A DNA stretch of 64,000 bases from Zingiber officinale (GCF_018446385.1 NC_055999.1:81111859-81175858), one strand, 5' to 3'. Positions 12,601 through 24,323 are shown, numbered from the stretch's first letter. Program-made: numbers and translations. The notes: generated by a model not told the origin, from the letters alone.

Positions 12601-13024
12601 CTGAAGTAGATGTGTCCTCTCTTATTTATTCTAGAACAATTTCACTCATAGGCTTATGGTTCATTACATAATCTTCTTCTAAAAATCGAGCATTGGTGCT
12701 AACAATGATCTTCTAATTTTTAGGATTATAAAACAAGCAACCTTTCGTTCCCTTAGGATATCCCATAAACAGACACACTTCTGTACGTGATTCCAACTTG
12801 TCAGTATCTCCCTTCAGCACATGTGCTGGACTACCCTATATCCAAATATGATTTAGACTAGGCTTACGCCCATTCCACAATTTCATGGGAGTAGAAGGAA
12901 CTATTTTAGAAGGTATCATATTCAGAATGTACACTGCTATTTCCAGAGCATATCCCTAAAACGAATTTGGTAATTCTGAATAACTCATCATCGATCTAAC
13001 CATTTCCATAAGAGTCATATTCCT
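12601..13024 (-). pseudogene. copia B pol: integrase C-terminal part, decayed
   Basis: The minus strand links the integrase core to RT but has stops and frame changes. The frame of the core ends at a TGA straight after NGVAE, at the position of a family arginine codon, which fits a CGA to TGA change. Confidence 0.65.
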
Positions 13025-13852
13025 TCATTCTGCCACACCATTCTGTTGGGGTGTACCAGGTGCAGACAATTGAGATTGAATCCCGACTTCTAATAAGTAA
13101 TTCCTAAACTCTCTAAAGAGATATTCGCCACCACAGTCAGACCGTAGTGTCTTGATACTTTTACCAAGATGTTTCTCCACATCAGCCCTATATTCTTTGA
13201 ACTTATCAAAGCATTCAGACTTGTGGCGCATCAAGTAAATGTATCCATATCTTGAATAATCGTCTATAAAGGAGATGAAAGATTCATAACCATCTCTTCC
13301 CTGGATAGACATAGGACCACACAAATCAAAATGAACCAGTTCTAACGCATCTTTGGCTCTATACCCCTTGGCCTTAAAAGGTCTCTTGGTCATTTTTCCT
13401 TCCAAGCAAGATTCACATGTTGGAAACTTTTCCAACTCTAATGAACCCAAGAGTCTATCGGCTACAAGCCTTTGAATCCTACTTAAGTTAATATGACCAA
13501 GTCTTGGATGCCAAAGATATGTTTGGTTCATTTCGGAAGGTTCTTTTCTCTTATTAGAGTTAGAAGATGTGTTATTAATTATCATATTTTGTATTGTGGG
13601 AGAAATTGGATTTAAAGTATATAAATTGCCAACCAATACACCAGAATAGATAATCACCTTATTTTTATTTATAACCACATTGTTACTAAAGGAAACAGAA
13701 TATCCATCCAAATACAGTTTAGAAACTGAAATTAAATTCTTTCTAAAACTGGGTACATAAAGATAATTTCTTAAAATCAAACTTCTATTCCTATCAAAAG
13801 ATAAGTAGGCGTCTACCACTACAACAACCGTCACCTTAGTAGCATTGCCCAT
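13025..13852 (-). pseudogene. copia B pol: protease end, pre-integrase zinc domain, integrase core
   Basis: Open minus-strand frame of 275 codons. It contains the GAG-pre-integrase module LWHPRLGHINLSRIQRL with CESC, giving the HHCC zinc site. The integrase catalytic core follows, with first Asp in VHFDLCGPM, second Asp in LRSDCGGEY, and the PGTPQQNGVAE block that carries the catalytic Glu. The N-terminal part matches the protease flap region. Broken only at its ends. Confidence 0.88.
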
Positions 13853-13871
13853 GTAGACGGTTATCTCTCCT

Positions 13872-14093
13872 TCAAATAGTCGTCAGGGTTTCCTGGAACC
13901 CCTGCAAAGAATTACAGACATGATCAGTGACTCCCGTATCTACACACCAGGTGCTGGTAGATAACACTGCTAAACATGTTTCAACTACTAGAGCATGAGA
14001 CATACCTTTATTGTTCTGATTCCTACGGGGATAGTTTGCCTTCCAATGTCTTGACTGCTTGCAGATGAAGCACTTGTCCTTCGGCTTCTTCAT
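13872..14093 (-). pseudogene. copia B gag zinc knuckle and start of protease
   Basis: The minus strand shows a degenerate knuckle, CFICKQSRHWKANY. The family pattern CX2CX4HX4C is kept for three ligands, but the last cysteine is a tyrosine. The aspartic protease motif WCVDTGVTDHVC follows directly. The loss of the fourth zinc ligand suggests RNA packaging by this Gag was already impaired. Confidence 0.85.
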
Positions 14094-14102
14094 TCCAGTC
14101 TT

Positions 14103-14876
14103 TTATCCTGTACCCTGAGGTTTATTCTCCTTCTTTGCTGAAAAGACCTGTTTCTTCTTCTTCTTGTCTTTTGACTTAGAAGTAGAACCATTTTCAGCAT
14201 AGTGAATCTGAAAACTGTGACGAAATATACCTTCTGCTGTCTGTAGTCCTGTCAGAAGTTCCACCAATGTATACTCCCTTTTATTCATGTTATAGTTCAG
14301 GCGGAACTGCTGAAAACTTCTGGGTAGCGTTTGGAGAATTATATCGACCTGGATTTCCCCATCGATATCACCTCCAAGGACTTGTATTTCGTTTAGATAA
14401 GCCATCATTTTGAGGATATAATCCCTTATGGGTGTCCCCTCTGACATGGTGGCTGTCATTAACTTTCTCATTGTCTCTTGCGTAGCAGTCCCACTCTAGT
14501 GCCCAAAGAGTTCTTTGAGATTGTTCATTATATCATAAGCAGTTGGTAAATCTTGATGTTGATGTTGCAATACATTTGACATTGAAGCCAAAATGTAACA
14601 CCACGTCATCTCATCTGTTTTTACCCATTTCTTATGATACTCAATTTCCTCTGGGGTAGAGTCACCATTAGGTGTATCTGGGCATATCTCTGACAGTACA
14701 AACTTATAGCTTTCATCAGTTAAGACAATGTCCAGGTTTCTTTTCCAATCTATATAGTTGGGACCAGTAAGTCTATTTTCTTTTAGAATAATGGCCAGTG
14801 GGTTGAAAGTCATCCTAAGAATCACAAAATAAATTTTGGTCAGGACTCTAAATTTAGAATAATATTGATTCCTCAA
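14103..14876 (-). pseudogene. copia B gag (capsid region), two frames
   Basis: Two adjoining open segments, 14496-14876 and 14103-14471, encode a typical copia Gag: NRLTGPNYIDWKRNLDIVL, MSNVLQHQHQDL, AYDIMNNLKELFGH, then GTPIRDYILKMMAYLNE and GFQTAEGIF-like blocks and a lysine-rich tail. One stop/frame break near 14480-14495 separates them. The start is the ATG at 14827 or that at 14876; the first fits the usual short N-terminus. Confidence 0.8.
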
Positions 14877-15909
14877 ACAATACTATTTAAATTTACTAAC
14901 ACCTCAAAACACCGTGAATATTGCATGTCACGTTAGTGTGGACGTATACAAATTCATCATTTGTAAAAGAAGGGTGTAACCCATTAATTTTATTATCTTG
15001 TCATCCTAACTTTATGACAAATAAAATTAATAGTTGGTTTTCCTTTGGTCACACAAAATAATAGTAGTGACTCCGTTGGGGAGGATACTATTGAATGCGT
15101 CTAAGTGTATACCATTACTTGATACTTAGTCCATTAAATAGGATTGTGCCCCTTCAGTTGGAGAAGATCACACGCTCCTAAATAATTTCCTATAACCATC
15201 CATAAAGGAAGTTTGATCTAGTGATCCGCAACAAACTCATCCATTGTGGAGGGAGGCACTCAGAGCCAACACGCAAGCTTGTTGCATCACATACAAACCA
15301 GTAATAGAGACTGTGGAATTTATTAAAATCCCTCTCCCACTTAGTTATTTAAAATTGAGGATTTTAACCTATGCTAGCATACATCACATGCACATAAACA
15401 TCACAGTAAATAAAAGCAATAAATTTAGAAATTAATTTTCCAACTATTATGGCATTTTCCATCACTGTCTTCAGTATACTCCCACCCTAGCTGCTGCCAT
15501 CTTTAGCCACCGCCATCGGGTCGAGTTGTCGCATCTATCTTGCTTCTTATTCCGCTGCGTCTCTGGCCCTCCAAAAGCACCATGCCTCGCAAAGATACGA
15601 TCCGCGACAAATATAGAATTTTACATATATCGATCTTATATTCCATAAAGGAATGTACATGTATTCTAGATCGAACAAAAATAAAATCCTAAAAATAATA
15701 CAGCTCCTGCAGTAGTAGATACATACAATCATGCACACAAAATAATACCCTTGACATGTCCAAGGGTCCAATCACACACAATATCTATATGTCATAATAG
15801 TTGGAGCCTACAACCATAAAGTTAGCACACCCTACTATTATCCTGCCTAAATTATCTATGACATGTGCATAATTAATTTGAAAACCAAAACACACAGAGG
15901 CAAACCCTA
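14877..15909 (-). other. copia B untranslated leader
   Basis: About 1 kb between primer site and gag with no coding signature. It contains one copy of the module that is triplicated in element A. Confidence 0.7.
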
Positions 15910-15921
15910 GCTCTGATACCA
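15910..15921 (-). other. primer binding site of copia B (tRNA-iMet type)
   Basis: Minus-strand TGGTATCAGAGC, two bases from the LTR end at 15924. Confidence 0.92.
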
Positions 15922-15923
15922 AT

Positions 15924-18353
15924 TGTTGGTTAGTCCTAGGAAGATCGTACCAGTTCCACTGTACAAAAATTTTGTACAAGTGTCGAACCTTTCCTAAATA
16001 ACCTATTATGTTCTTTAGAAGTTAAATTAGGAATCGCAAACGGAACTTAACATTATTGATTCCAAATTTAACTTATATGTTCTTAATGGTTTAGACTTGG
16101 ATCGCAAGCGAAACTTAACACTATTGATCCAAATCCACCTACGTTATAAATTTAATTAAATATTAATTTTCAAAATTGGCTTCCAGGTTAAACATGGCGA
16201 GGCACAAGGTCTTCTTGGATATGGGAGCAACCACCACTTCCTAGACAAAGCCTTTTAAGGAAAGCTAATATTTAATTTCCTTATATAACTCTAGGTTTAA
16301 CCAAAAAGAACAATCTAATCACAAATTTGAAAAACAAAGAAAAACACAAACACGAATTACTAATTCAAAAAACTAGATCTAATGCCTCTTGTGTTTGGAA
16401 TTCTAATAAAGAAAAATAACTAGTATGATGCGGAAGAAAAATACTAGTTATACCTTCTCTTTGTATGCTAATGACCTCGAGATCTTCTGCCGTATTCCTC
16501 GCCTCGCCTTGGACGTCGTGTGGGCGACGATCCTCCAAGATGAACACCACCCAAAGCTTTCTTCTCCTTCTTCTAATATTCGGCCACCACCAACAAGGAG
16601 CAAAAGAGAGCAAAGGGAAAGGGAGAAGGGAGAGGGCCGACCACACCAAGAGGATCACCAAGCAAGAGAATAAAGTTGTCCCACATGAGGCCTCCTCACC
16701 CCCTTCTTTTATATTACTTGCCCAAGACAAATAAGGGAAGATTTTTACAAAAATTAATATCTTCCTCTAGTTTTTCCTTTTCCCTTTTTATTTTTCCTTT
16801 TCTTTCCTCTTGATTGAATCAATCACCAAATCAATGATTGGCTTGATTTAATCTTGGTCGGCCCCTTGCTTGGGCACCAAGCAAGGGTGGCCGGCCACTT
16901 ATAGGAAGGAATAATAATTTTTTTATAAAATTTTACAAGAAGAAAAACTCTTATAAAATTTTACAGGCTCTCTTTCCTAAAGTGGATGTTAAAAAAGAAA
17001 GTTTTAAAAATTAAAACCATGTTTTAAAATTTAAAACTTCTCTTCAAAAATTTCCTTTTTTAACATGAATAGAAAATTTTAATTTTTTTAAAACTTCTCT
17101 TCCTTTTTTCTAAAACCATGAGGATGGTTAAAAAAGGAAAGTTTTAAAACTTTTAAAACTCTCTATTAAATCATGTGGCCTAATTCAAATAAGGAAAGTT
17201 TTTAAAATTAAAATCTCTCTTTTAAAACTTATAGTTTTCTACAAAAAGAAGATTTTAAAAAATTTAAAACACCCCTCCTATTTGAATTTATTATGGACGA
17301 CCCCTACTTGCTTGGTCACCAAGCAAGAGGGCCGGCCCTCTTAAGGAGATGGTGGCTGGCCATTGCTTGGTCACCAAGCAATGGGCCGACCTCCTTTCTT
17401 GGACACCAAGCAGGACTTTTAATGAGTGGTTTATAAGACACTAATGAGGCTACGACAGGGACCTAGAGGAGAAACTTGTTTTGGCTTTCCGATGAGCTTG
17501 AGTATCCCATGTTCGCCCCGAACACACAACTCAAGTTCATCAATAATAACTCATTCCACTAGAGAGTTATTGTTGCACTACCGCACCAATCCCAAATTAC
17601 ATTATGGGCTCCTTCTTACCATGAGTGTGTTAGTCTCCCTGTGTTTAAGATAACGAATGTCCACTAATTAAGTAAGTTACTGACAACTCACTTAATTAAT
17701 ATCTAGCTCCAAGAGTAGTAACACTCAACTTCATTGTCATGTCGGACTAAGTCCACCTGTAGGGTTTAACATGACAATCCTTATGAGCTCCCCTTGGGGA
17801 CATTCTCAACCTAGATAACTATGACACAGATTCCTTCTATAATCAACAGGACACACTATATGTAATATCATTTCCAACTTATTGAGCTTATTGATTTATC
17901 GAGCTAAATCTCACCCTTTGATAAGTCAAAGAAATAAATACTAAATATATGTGTTTGTTATTATATTAGGATTAAGAGCACACACTTCCATAATAACTAA
18001 CGTCTAGTTCTTTTATTAAGTCAGTATAAAAAGAACTTAGCTAAAATGGTCATACTCAATAAACTTAGAGTGCACTAGTATAATTTATTAGTCAAGATAA
18101 ACTAATACCTAATTACACTACGACTATTCCAATGGTTTGTTCCTTTCCATCTTAGTCGTGAGCAACTGTTTATTATTTATAAAGAGCTGATAACATGATC
18201 TTCTGTGTGTGACACCACACACCATGTTATCTACTTTATAAATTAATTGAACAACTATATTTAACAAATAAATATAAACATTTGACCAATGTGATTCTTT
18301 TATTTCAAAAATAAATGTTTATAAAAGCTAGGCTTTTAGTATACATTCTAACA
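15924..18353 (-). repeat. 5' LTR of copia B (2430 bp)
   Basis: It starts TGTTGGTTAG and ends ATTCTAACA on the plus strand. Its last 1017 bp repeat window positions 1-1019. Perfect hairpins lie at 17307-17327 and 17361-17383 beside GGCCGGCC-like motifs. To its right the open gag frame of T1 begins. The expected TSD is ATAGT at 18354-18358, but its partner lies outside the window. Confidence 0.9.
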
Positions 18354-18957
18354 ATAGTCACAAGGAGCAACCACAAGTTTCTGTGGCTGAAAGTTCTTTG
18401 CCTAAGGATTCGAAAAGGGGGAAGGCTACCGTCCTCCGAGAAGAACGTCGGGAGGAGGCGGAAGAGAAAGTGCCCTTCTCTTCCAAAATATTGGGGGAAA
18501 AGCTGCCCAAGGGATACATGCCCCTAGCTATTAGAGAATATGATGGCAGCAAAGATCCTAAAGATCATCTCCATAAATTTAGAAATGCTGCTCTACTGCA
18601 CCAGTATAGCGATGCCGTCAAATGCCAAGTATTCTTGAATATTCTATCGGGTTCCGCCCAGAAGTGGTTTGATGGACTACTGCATGGGTCCATCACCTGC
18701 TTCTTAGATTTCAAAATTGCGTTCCTGCGCCACTTCGCCAACAGCAGGAAATATCAAAAGACCGACCATTGCCTGTTCACCCTCAAACAGGGGCCCTCTG
18801 AGCCATTATGAAGCTATATTAAACGCTTCAACCAAGTGTCCCAGGACGTCCCCTTGGCCACATCAGAAATACTCATAAGCGTCTTTTCTCATGGACTGAC
18901 CGAGGGAGAATTCTTTAGAGACCTCATCAGAATCCCCCTAGCCTTAAAGGATTAGGA
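18354..18957 (+). pseudogene. T1 gag (retrotransposon gag domain)
   Basis: The frame is open from the B junction with no ATG, so the true start lies beyond B. It shows the gypsy/Tat gag pattern: YDGSKDPKDHLHKFRNA, VKCQVFLNILSGSAQKWFDG, LDFKIAFLRHFANSRKYQKT and LFTLKQGPSEPL. A TGA follows at 18809, after which the frame continues (SYIKRFNQVSQDV, ISVFSHGLTEGEFFRDL) to about 18950. There it passes directly into RT sequence: the rest of gag, the protease and the front half of RT are missing. Confidence 0.85.
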
Positions 18958-19590
18958 GAAGGTCAGTTTTATTATGGCGGATGGTACTTTCTGTTACACT
19001 ATCATGCCTTTTGGACTCAGGAATGCTGGAGCTACTTACCAAAGGATGATGGACAAAATCTTCCGGGAGTAGGCCGAGCGTAACGTGGAAGTCTATGTAG
19101 ATGATATACTCATCAAATCCCCTTTAGCCGCAAACCTGATAGCTGATGTGGAGGAGACCTGTGGCACTCTCCGACAGTACGGGTTAAAATTAAATCCCCT
19201 GAAATGTTTGTTTAAGCCAAAGGTGAGAAGTTTTTGGTATATTTGGTGACCGAGCGAGGAATCGAAGCCAATCCTGAGAAGGTCCAAGCACTCGAGGATA
19301 TGAAAGCTCCCCAAAACCTGAAGGAGGCTTAGAAGTTAGTGGGCAGGATAATAGCCCTGTCCAGATTTATCTCCCGATCAACAGACAAAGCGACACCCTT
19401 CTTTAAAGTGCTCAGGAAAGCCTCGAAATTCCAATGGGATGAGGAATGCATGCGGTCTTTTGAAGGGCTAAAAAAGTATTTGGAGACTTTACCTTCTTTA
19501 TTGAAGCCTATTACAGGAAAGCCACTCTAGGTCTACCTATCAACCACCCCTGAGGTCGTGGGGGCGGTGTTAGTAAAAGAGCAGGATAAT
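18958..19590 (+). pseudogene. T1 reverse transcriptase, C-terminal half
   Basis: Begins at VSFIMADGTFCYTIMPFGL and continues RNAGATYQRMMDKIF, then the catalytic box VEVYVDDILIKS, then YGLKLNPLKC. After a frameshift near 19225 it reads ERGIEANPEKVQALEDM, LVGRIIALSRFISRSTDKA and FQWDEEC. In-frame stops occur at about 18954, 19072, 19330, 19528 and 19594. The upstream fingers motif is deleted, so the enzyme cannot work. Confidence 0.85.
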
Positions 19591-20320
19591 GTATAATGGT
19601 CAGTGTACTTTTTTAGTCATCTATTGAAGGGGGCTAAGTCTAGATACACAACCCTGGAAAAGTTAGTCTACAGACTAGTGCTCATGGCACGGCGTCTAAG
19701 ACCTTATTTTCTAGCGCATCTCATCACGGTCTTGACCAATTGCACCATGGGTAAGGCTCTTACCAATGTAGAGGTTGTTGGCCGACTTATCAAGTGGGCG
19801 GCAGAATTGGGAGAGTATAATATAGTCTATCAACCTCGCACGGCTATTAAAGTGCAGGCCTTTGCCGATTTCTTGACGGAGATTTATCAAACTGATCCCA
19901 AAGAAACTTGGAAGATATATATGGATGGATCGGCTACGCAGCAGAGAAGCGGTGTTGGGGTTCTTCTGATATCTCCTCATGAAGACATCCTGCAGATAGT
20001 CATTCGATTAAACTTCAGAGCCACTAATAACAAGGCAGAGTATGAGGCTTTGTTGGCAGGGTTGCAGGCAGCCCGGCATGTGGGAGCTGCCCGAGTAATC
20101 ATCTATTCGGATTCCCAATTGGTAACACAACAAGTAGCGGGCAACTTTGAGGTCAATAGTGACAAGCTACAAGTATACCGAGAGGCTTATGAGAAAATTA
20201 AAGAAGAATTCAAGGAGGTCACGGTGAGCAAGATTCCCAGAACATAGAATGGCCGAGCTGACGAGTTAGCCAAAATGGCCAGTTCTCTGACAACATGGGT
20301 ATTAGATAAGTCAATAGCAT
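19591..20320 (+). pseudogene. T1 gypsy RNase H and additional RNase H (aRH)
   Basis: The open segment 19603-20247 first shows the RNase H of pol (YFFSHLLKGAKSRYTTLEK, FLAHLITVLTN, GRLIKWAAELGEY, AFADFLTE). A second, archaeal-type RNase H fold follows: WKIYMDGSATQQRSGVGV, RATNNKAEYEALLAGLQAA, IIYSDSQLVTQQVAG. The tandem pair is diagnostic for the Tat clade. It stops at TAG 20245-20247; the frame goes on as NGRADELAKMASS. Confidence 0.88.
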
Positions 20321-21600
20321 AGACCTTCCTCATAGCTCAGATAGATCTTCAGAATAACATGGACGAGCCTATTGATAGGACAGCACCAAAGATCAGTTAT
20401 CTTCAACAAGGTATCCTACCAACCGACCTTAAGGAAGCACGGCTGGTCAGGAAAAAGGCTCACGCCTACACCATGATAGGAGATCAATTATATAAGCGGG
20501 CATTTTCCAGGCCTTTACTCAAGTGCTTAAGCATGGAAGAGGCGGAGCATGCCTTATAAGAAATACATCGAGGGTGTTGCGACAGTCACACTGGAGGCAG
20601 AACATTGGCCCGCAAGGTATTGTTGGCTGGCTATTTCTGGCCTACCTTACAGAAGGATGCTCAGCAGTTGGTAAACATTTGTTTATCTTGCCAAAAACAT
20701 CAGAATTTGACGCATACGCCCATCTCGATGCTAAAGACATCTATGGTTTCTTGCCCCTTCGATCAGTGGGGTATGGATATTGTAGGACCATTTCCTATGA
20801 CACTCAATCAAAAGTGATTTGTGCTTGTGGCAGTGGACTACTTTTCCAAATGGGTAGAAGCCGAAGCCTTGGCCAGAATTACCGAGAGAGCAGTTATTCA
20901 GTTTTTATGGAAAAACATTCTATGCAGATTCGGCATACCCCATAAATTGGTATCAGATAATGGAAGACAGTTTCAAGGTCGGAAGATCCAGACCTAGTGT
21001 CAAGGGTTCGACATTATTCAAGCCTTCACATCCGTGGCATACCCTCAAAGTAATGGGTAGACAGAAGTCATTAACCGAGAGATTGTGCAAGGATTGAAGG
21101 TTAAGCTGGATCACGTTGGAGGAGATTGGGTGAAAGAATTGCATAGTATTCTCTAGACCTACCGTACAATGCCTCGGGAAAGCACAGGCCTTACTCCCTT
21201 TCATCTAGTATACAGAAATGAGGCGGTGGTACCTATAGAGATCGGGGTGCCTTCCACTAGGAGGATGCTATACGATGAAGAAAATGTCAAACGATGACTT
21301 GCGGAGCTGGACCTCATTAGTGAAACCCGCGAATAGATGGTGGCCAGGCTAGCTGCCTACCGACAAAGGATAAGGCAGAGTTATGATAGAAAGGTGGTTC
21401 CTCATTTCTTCGGAGAAGGGGACCTGGTCTGGAAGCAAACGAAGCCTGTGGGGGCGTACCCAAGCTAGCACCCCAATGGGATGGGCCCTATAAAATTATT
21501 AAAAAGTTGGCGTCAGGTGCTTACTACCTGCAGGATGACTAGGGCAGGAATCTAGACTGCCCCTGGAGCGCTAACTATCTTCGGCCTTACCGCACATAGA
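20321..21600 (+). pseudogene. T1 integrase
   Basis: The plus-strand frame is broken by several stops but is otherwise easy to follow. The zinc-binding part shows RGCCDSHTGGRTLARKV and CLSCQKH. The catalytic core has the first Asp in FDQWGMDIVGPF, the second in KLVSDNGRQF, and the PQSNG...INREIVQGLK block for Glu. The downstream domain (ELDLISETRE, RIRQSYDRKVVPHFFGEGDLVW) is present. Nonsense codons stand at about 20558, 20815, 20994, 21057, 21154, 21296 and 21334, nearly all one transition from Gln, Trp or Arg codons. A frameshift lies near 21455. Confidence 0.85.
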
Positions 21601-21843
21601 CAATTTTATTTTCTGTAAAACCTGGTCCCAATAAGTGTGGGTCTAAGGGAGGTAGGATAGATCAGGTCGGGAATACCTACTCGACCGGTCGGTAAGAATG
21701 TTTGCCTGGTCAGGACTGTTACGTCCTTACTATTTGTAAATCATCAAACTCATTTTGGACTCATACCCAGAAAGTGAATAACAAGAAATGGGAAAGAACA
21801 TTAAGCATAGAATTGTTCAGTTTACATAGTTTACAAACACAAA
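21601..21843 (+). other. T1 spacer between pol and antisense ORF 1
   Basis: A short convergent intergenic stretch between the end of integrase and the stop of antisense ORF 1. It holds no gene or repeat that I can see. Confidence 0.5.
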
Positions 21844-22491
21844 TTACTTAAAGGTGGAGAAGACTTCGTCAGGTATTTCTTTCAAAATACGACGGTGATC
21901 TAAGAAATCTTCAGGGGGAGTGGAATTAAGGTATCCTTGTTCATATAGTTGCCGCAAGGCCCCTGCAGCACCATAAGCTATAGAGGTCACGAAGCGATCC
22001 CCTACCTGGACGCCAAACTCTCTGAAATGGAGGTAGGCCTCTCAGCTCAGCCTGCAGCGTTCGTTCTCTCCAGCCCTATATATTTCCAGAGATGTGGTGA
22101 CTCCAGAAGAAGCAGAGCAGGCTTGGGCTAATTCAGCTCGCACGGCACGCAGTTCCGCTGCTTGTGATTTCAAAGTCTTGCTCTGATCTTGTAATAGGGC
22201 CTCCTTAGATTGCAGCTCCTTAGTTAACTGATCTACGATTTGTTGATGAAGAGTAATGATCCAGTTCTTTTCCTCACGAAGGCCCTGGATTTCCTGATCT
22301 GCCCCTCTTAAAGATTGCCTATGAAGAGTGTTTGCTCTCTTCAAGGTCTCTATCTCAGCCCACAGTATTTGGTTGGCCTCCGCCGGGTTATTCAATTGAA
22401 GTTCCACTTCAGCCACCTTGTCCTTCATAGCCTTATTCTCTTGATATAGAGAGGGCAGTGTGTGACTTATTGCCAAGGATTCAACGAGGTT

Positions 22492-22554
22492 CTACAGAAA
22501 GATAAGTATAAGGGATAGTAAGAATAAGGGAAGGAAATAATATGGGAAGCTTAC
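22492..22554 (-). other. intron 2 of T1 antisense ORF 1
   Basis: Minus-strand donor GTAAGC and acceptor CTTTCTGTAG with a pyrimidine-rich end, 63 bp. It joins AEGAIV to NLVESLAIS in frame, just before the coiled coil. The same position is split in antisense ORF 2. Confidence 0.75.
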
Positions 22555-23528
22555 GACTATAGCTCCTTCCGCGATCAGGTCCAGCTGGTCTGGCACTGGA
22601 AAAGAATGTATCTGCTCCATGTGTTCTTTCCAGCTGTTAGACAATAGTCCTCGCAGAGTGATGCAGCTGGTATGGGCCTCTTCTTGGCGCTGTAGGTGCC
22701 GTTTTGAAGGTAGAGTGGCCCTGAAGTGTGAGTAGGTTGGGCGTCATAATCTAGATGTTCCAACTTCACCTCCAGCTATTGGGTGTTGTGATCTAGATGG
22801 TCCGACTTCGCCTCCACCCACAAGGGCATGAGTGGAAGGTCCTTCAGCCGCATTGGAGGCTCCAGGATGATGGGGCGCAGAGGTCCGAGAGGCAAGAGGA
22901 GATGCGGGGGGCGAAACAGGACCCCTGGGGGGCAGGTGAGATTCGCCTTGGGCTTCTTCAGGGATAATTGAAGGCATCCCTCGAAAAGTTCTCTCTGGGA
23001 TCTCTGAAGGAGGCACATAAGTACCTAGGAATCCCGATCTTGAGGCGGCCGTCAGAGATAAGAAGGAAGGTTGAGCAGCAGGAGGATCAGTAGATACAAG
23101 GTCAATAAATTTGTGTCGGAATTAGCGTAACAATGGCTGATCGTCTGAATTTGAATCTTCAGGGGAAGGTCAGGATCAACGAGCAGAAAGAGGTACAACA
23201 TTTTGACTTGTGGGGTCAACAGCAGAACGCGCCTGCCGGGCTGCCCGGGAAACTGCTCGGAAGGAAGGACTGGCAGGAGGTATGTCCGGCCTGGAAGGTG
23301 GTCTGGGGGCCGGTCGGAAAGTAGGTTCGGGAGTTGTTCGGGGGCGGACATGGGAGTTGGTTGAGGAGCTGAGCGAGGAATTACGGCGGTTGCGACGGTA
23401 GTCGCCCCTAACCAGGTAGGGGCAGAATGTGGGAGGTCTCCTTTCCAATATGATTTTGCCTCTACGCATTATTTCCTGATCACTAAAGGGGAGAGGTTGG
23501 ACGTCTGATGTGCGGAGCAAGGTGTTGG

Positions 23529-23604
23529 CTGCACAGGGAAACCAGAGTTAGAATAACAATCCCAAAAACCAGGGCGAAGTAATTCAAGGGCAAGCAATAC
23601 TCAC
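23529..23604 (-). other. intron 1 of T1 antisense ORF 1
   Basis: Minus-strand donor GTGAGT and acceptor CCCTGTGCAG, 76 bp. It joins the N-terminal domain exon (ending PRFLG) to the exon reading LLRTSDVQPLPFSDQEI. The homologous place in antisense ORF 2 also carries an intron. Confidence 0.75.
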
Positions 23605-23639
23605 CCAAGAAGCGAGGCAGCTCGCACTATAAAAAAAAA

Positions 23640-23870
23640 CCCTCATAGACATCGATGGAACAACAACGATTTTAAGAAAAAACTGATGTCTTTGAGTATT
23701 TTACATCGGTTTTTCCAAAAATTGGTGTCTATAAGCGCAGATTTTCGCTCATAGGCATCGATTTTTTAAGCCGATGTCTATGAGCGCCTTTTTTTCGTTA
23801 ATAGACTCCAATTTTAACAGCGGTTTTTAAAACCCGGTGTCTATGATAAAATAAAATAATTTAATTTTTC
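23640..23870. repeat. CACTA1 left subterminal repeats
   Basis: Several copies, in both orientations, of a motif of the type ACATCGGTTTT and AAACCGGTGTCTATGA. Such subterminal arrays are the usual transposase binding region of CACTA elements. Confidence 0.75.
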
Positions 23871-24323
23871 CACCAATACTTAGTCGAAATTTGCAACACT
23901 TCACTCTTCCCTCCAAACCTAAACTTATATCGCGCCGTCCACCGTATACCGTCGCGATACCACCACCACTTTCCTCCTCGCCGTTGGTCGTCCGACCATC
24001 TCTCTCAACCTCATCTCCCTCTTCCCCTTCCTAGATCGACGCCCTTCCTCTCCCGATTAGGATCAACACACGACGTCCTTGCTTCCTCTCTCCGTCTCCG
24101 TGTCCGTCTCCCGTCATCGGGCTACCCCTTCAATTTTGTCGTCTCCCCTCCAGATCCCCGTCGGCAGCGATCTAGTCTCGAGATCCAGTTCTTAAATTTC
24201 TGGTCAGAAGAAGCTTCTATAGATCCTGCTTCGGATTCGAGCCCTACATCTGTTTTCCGGTGTGCACCCCCTCTTCCTCCGTTCTGATTTGCGTTTGTCT
24301 GGTATGTTTTTGATCTGGCAAAT

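Noticed and set aside
18358-18552. Minus-strand ORF opposite T1 gag
   Set aside because: Shadow of the plus-strand gag frame, which has clear family motifs.
22776-23018. Overlapping small minus-strand ORFs in the Pro-rich part of antisense ORF 1
   Set aside because: They are alternative frames of one low-complexity exon, not separate genes.
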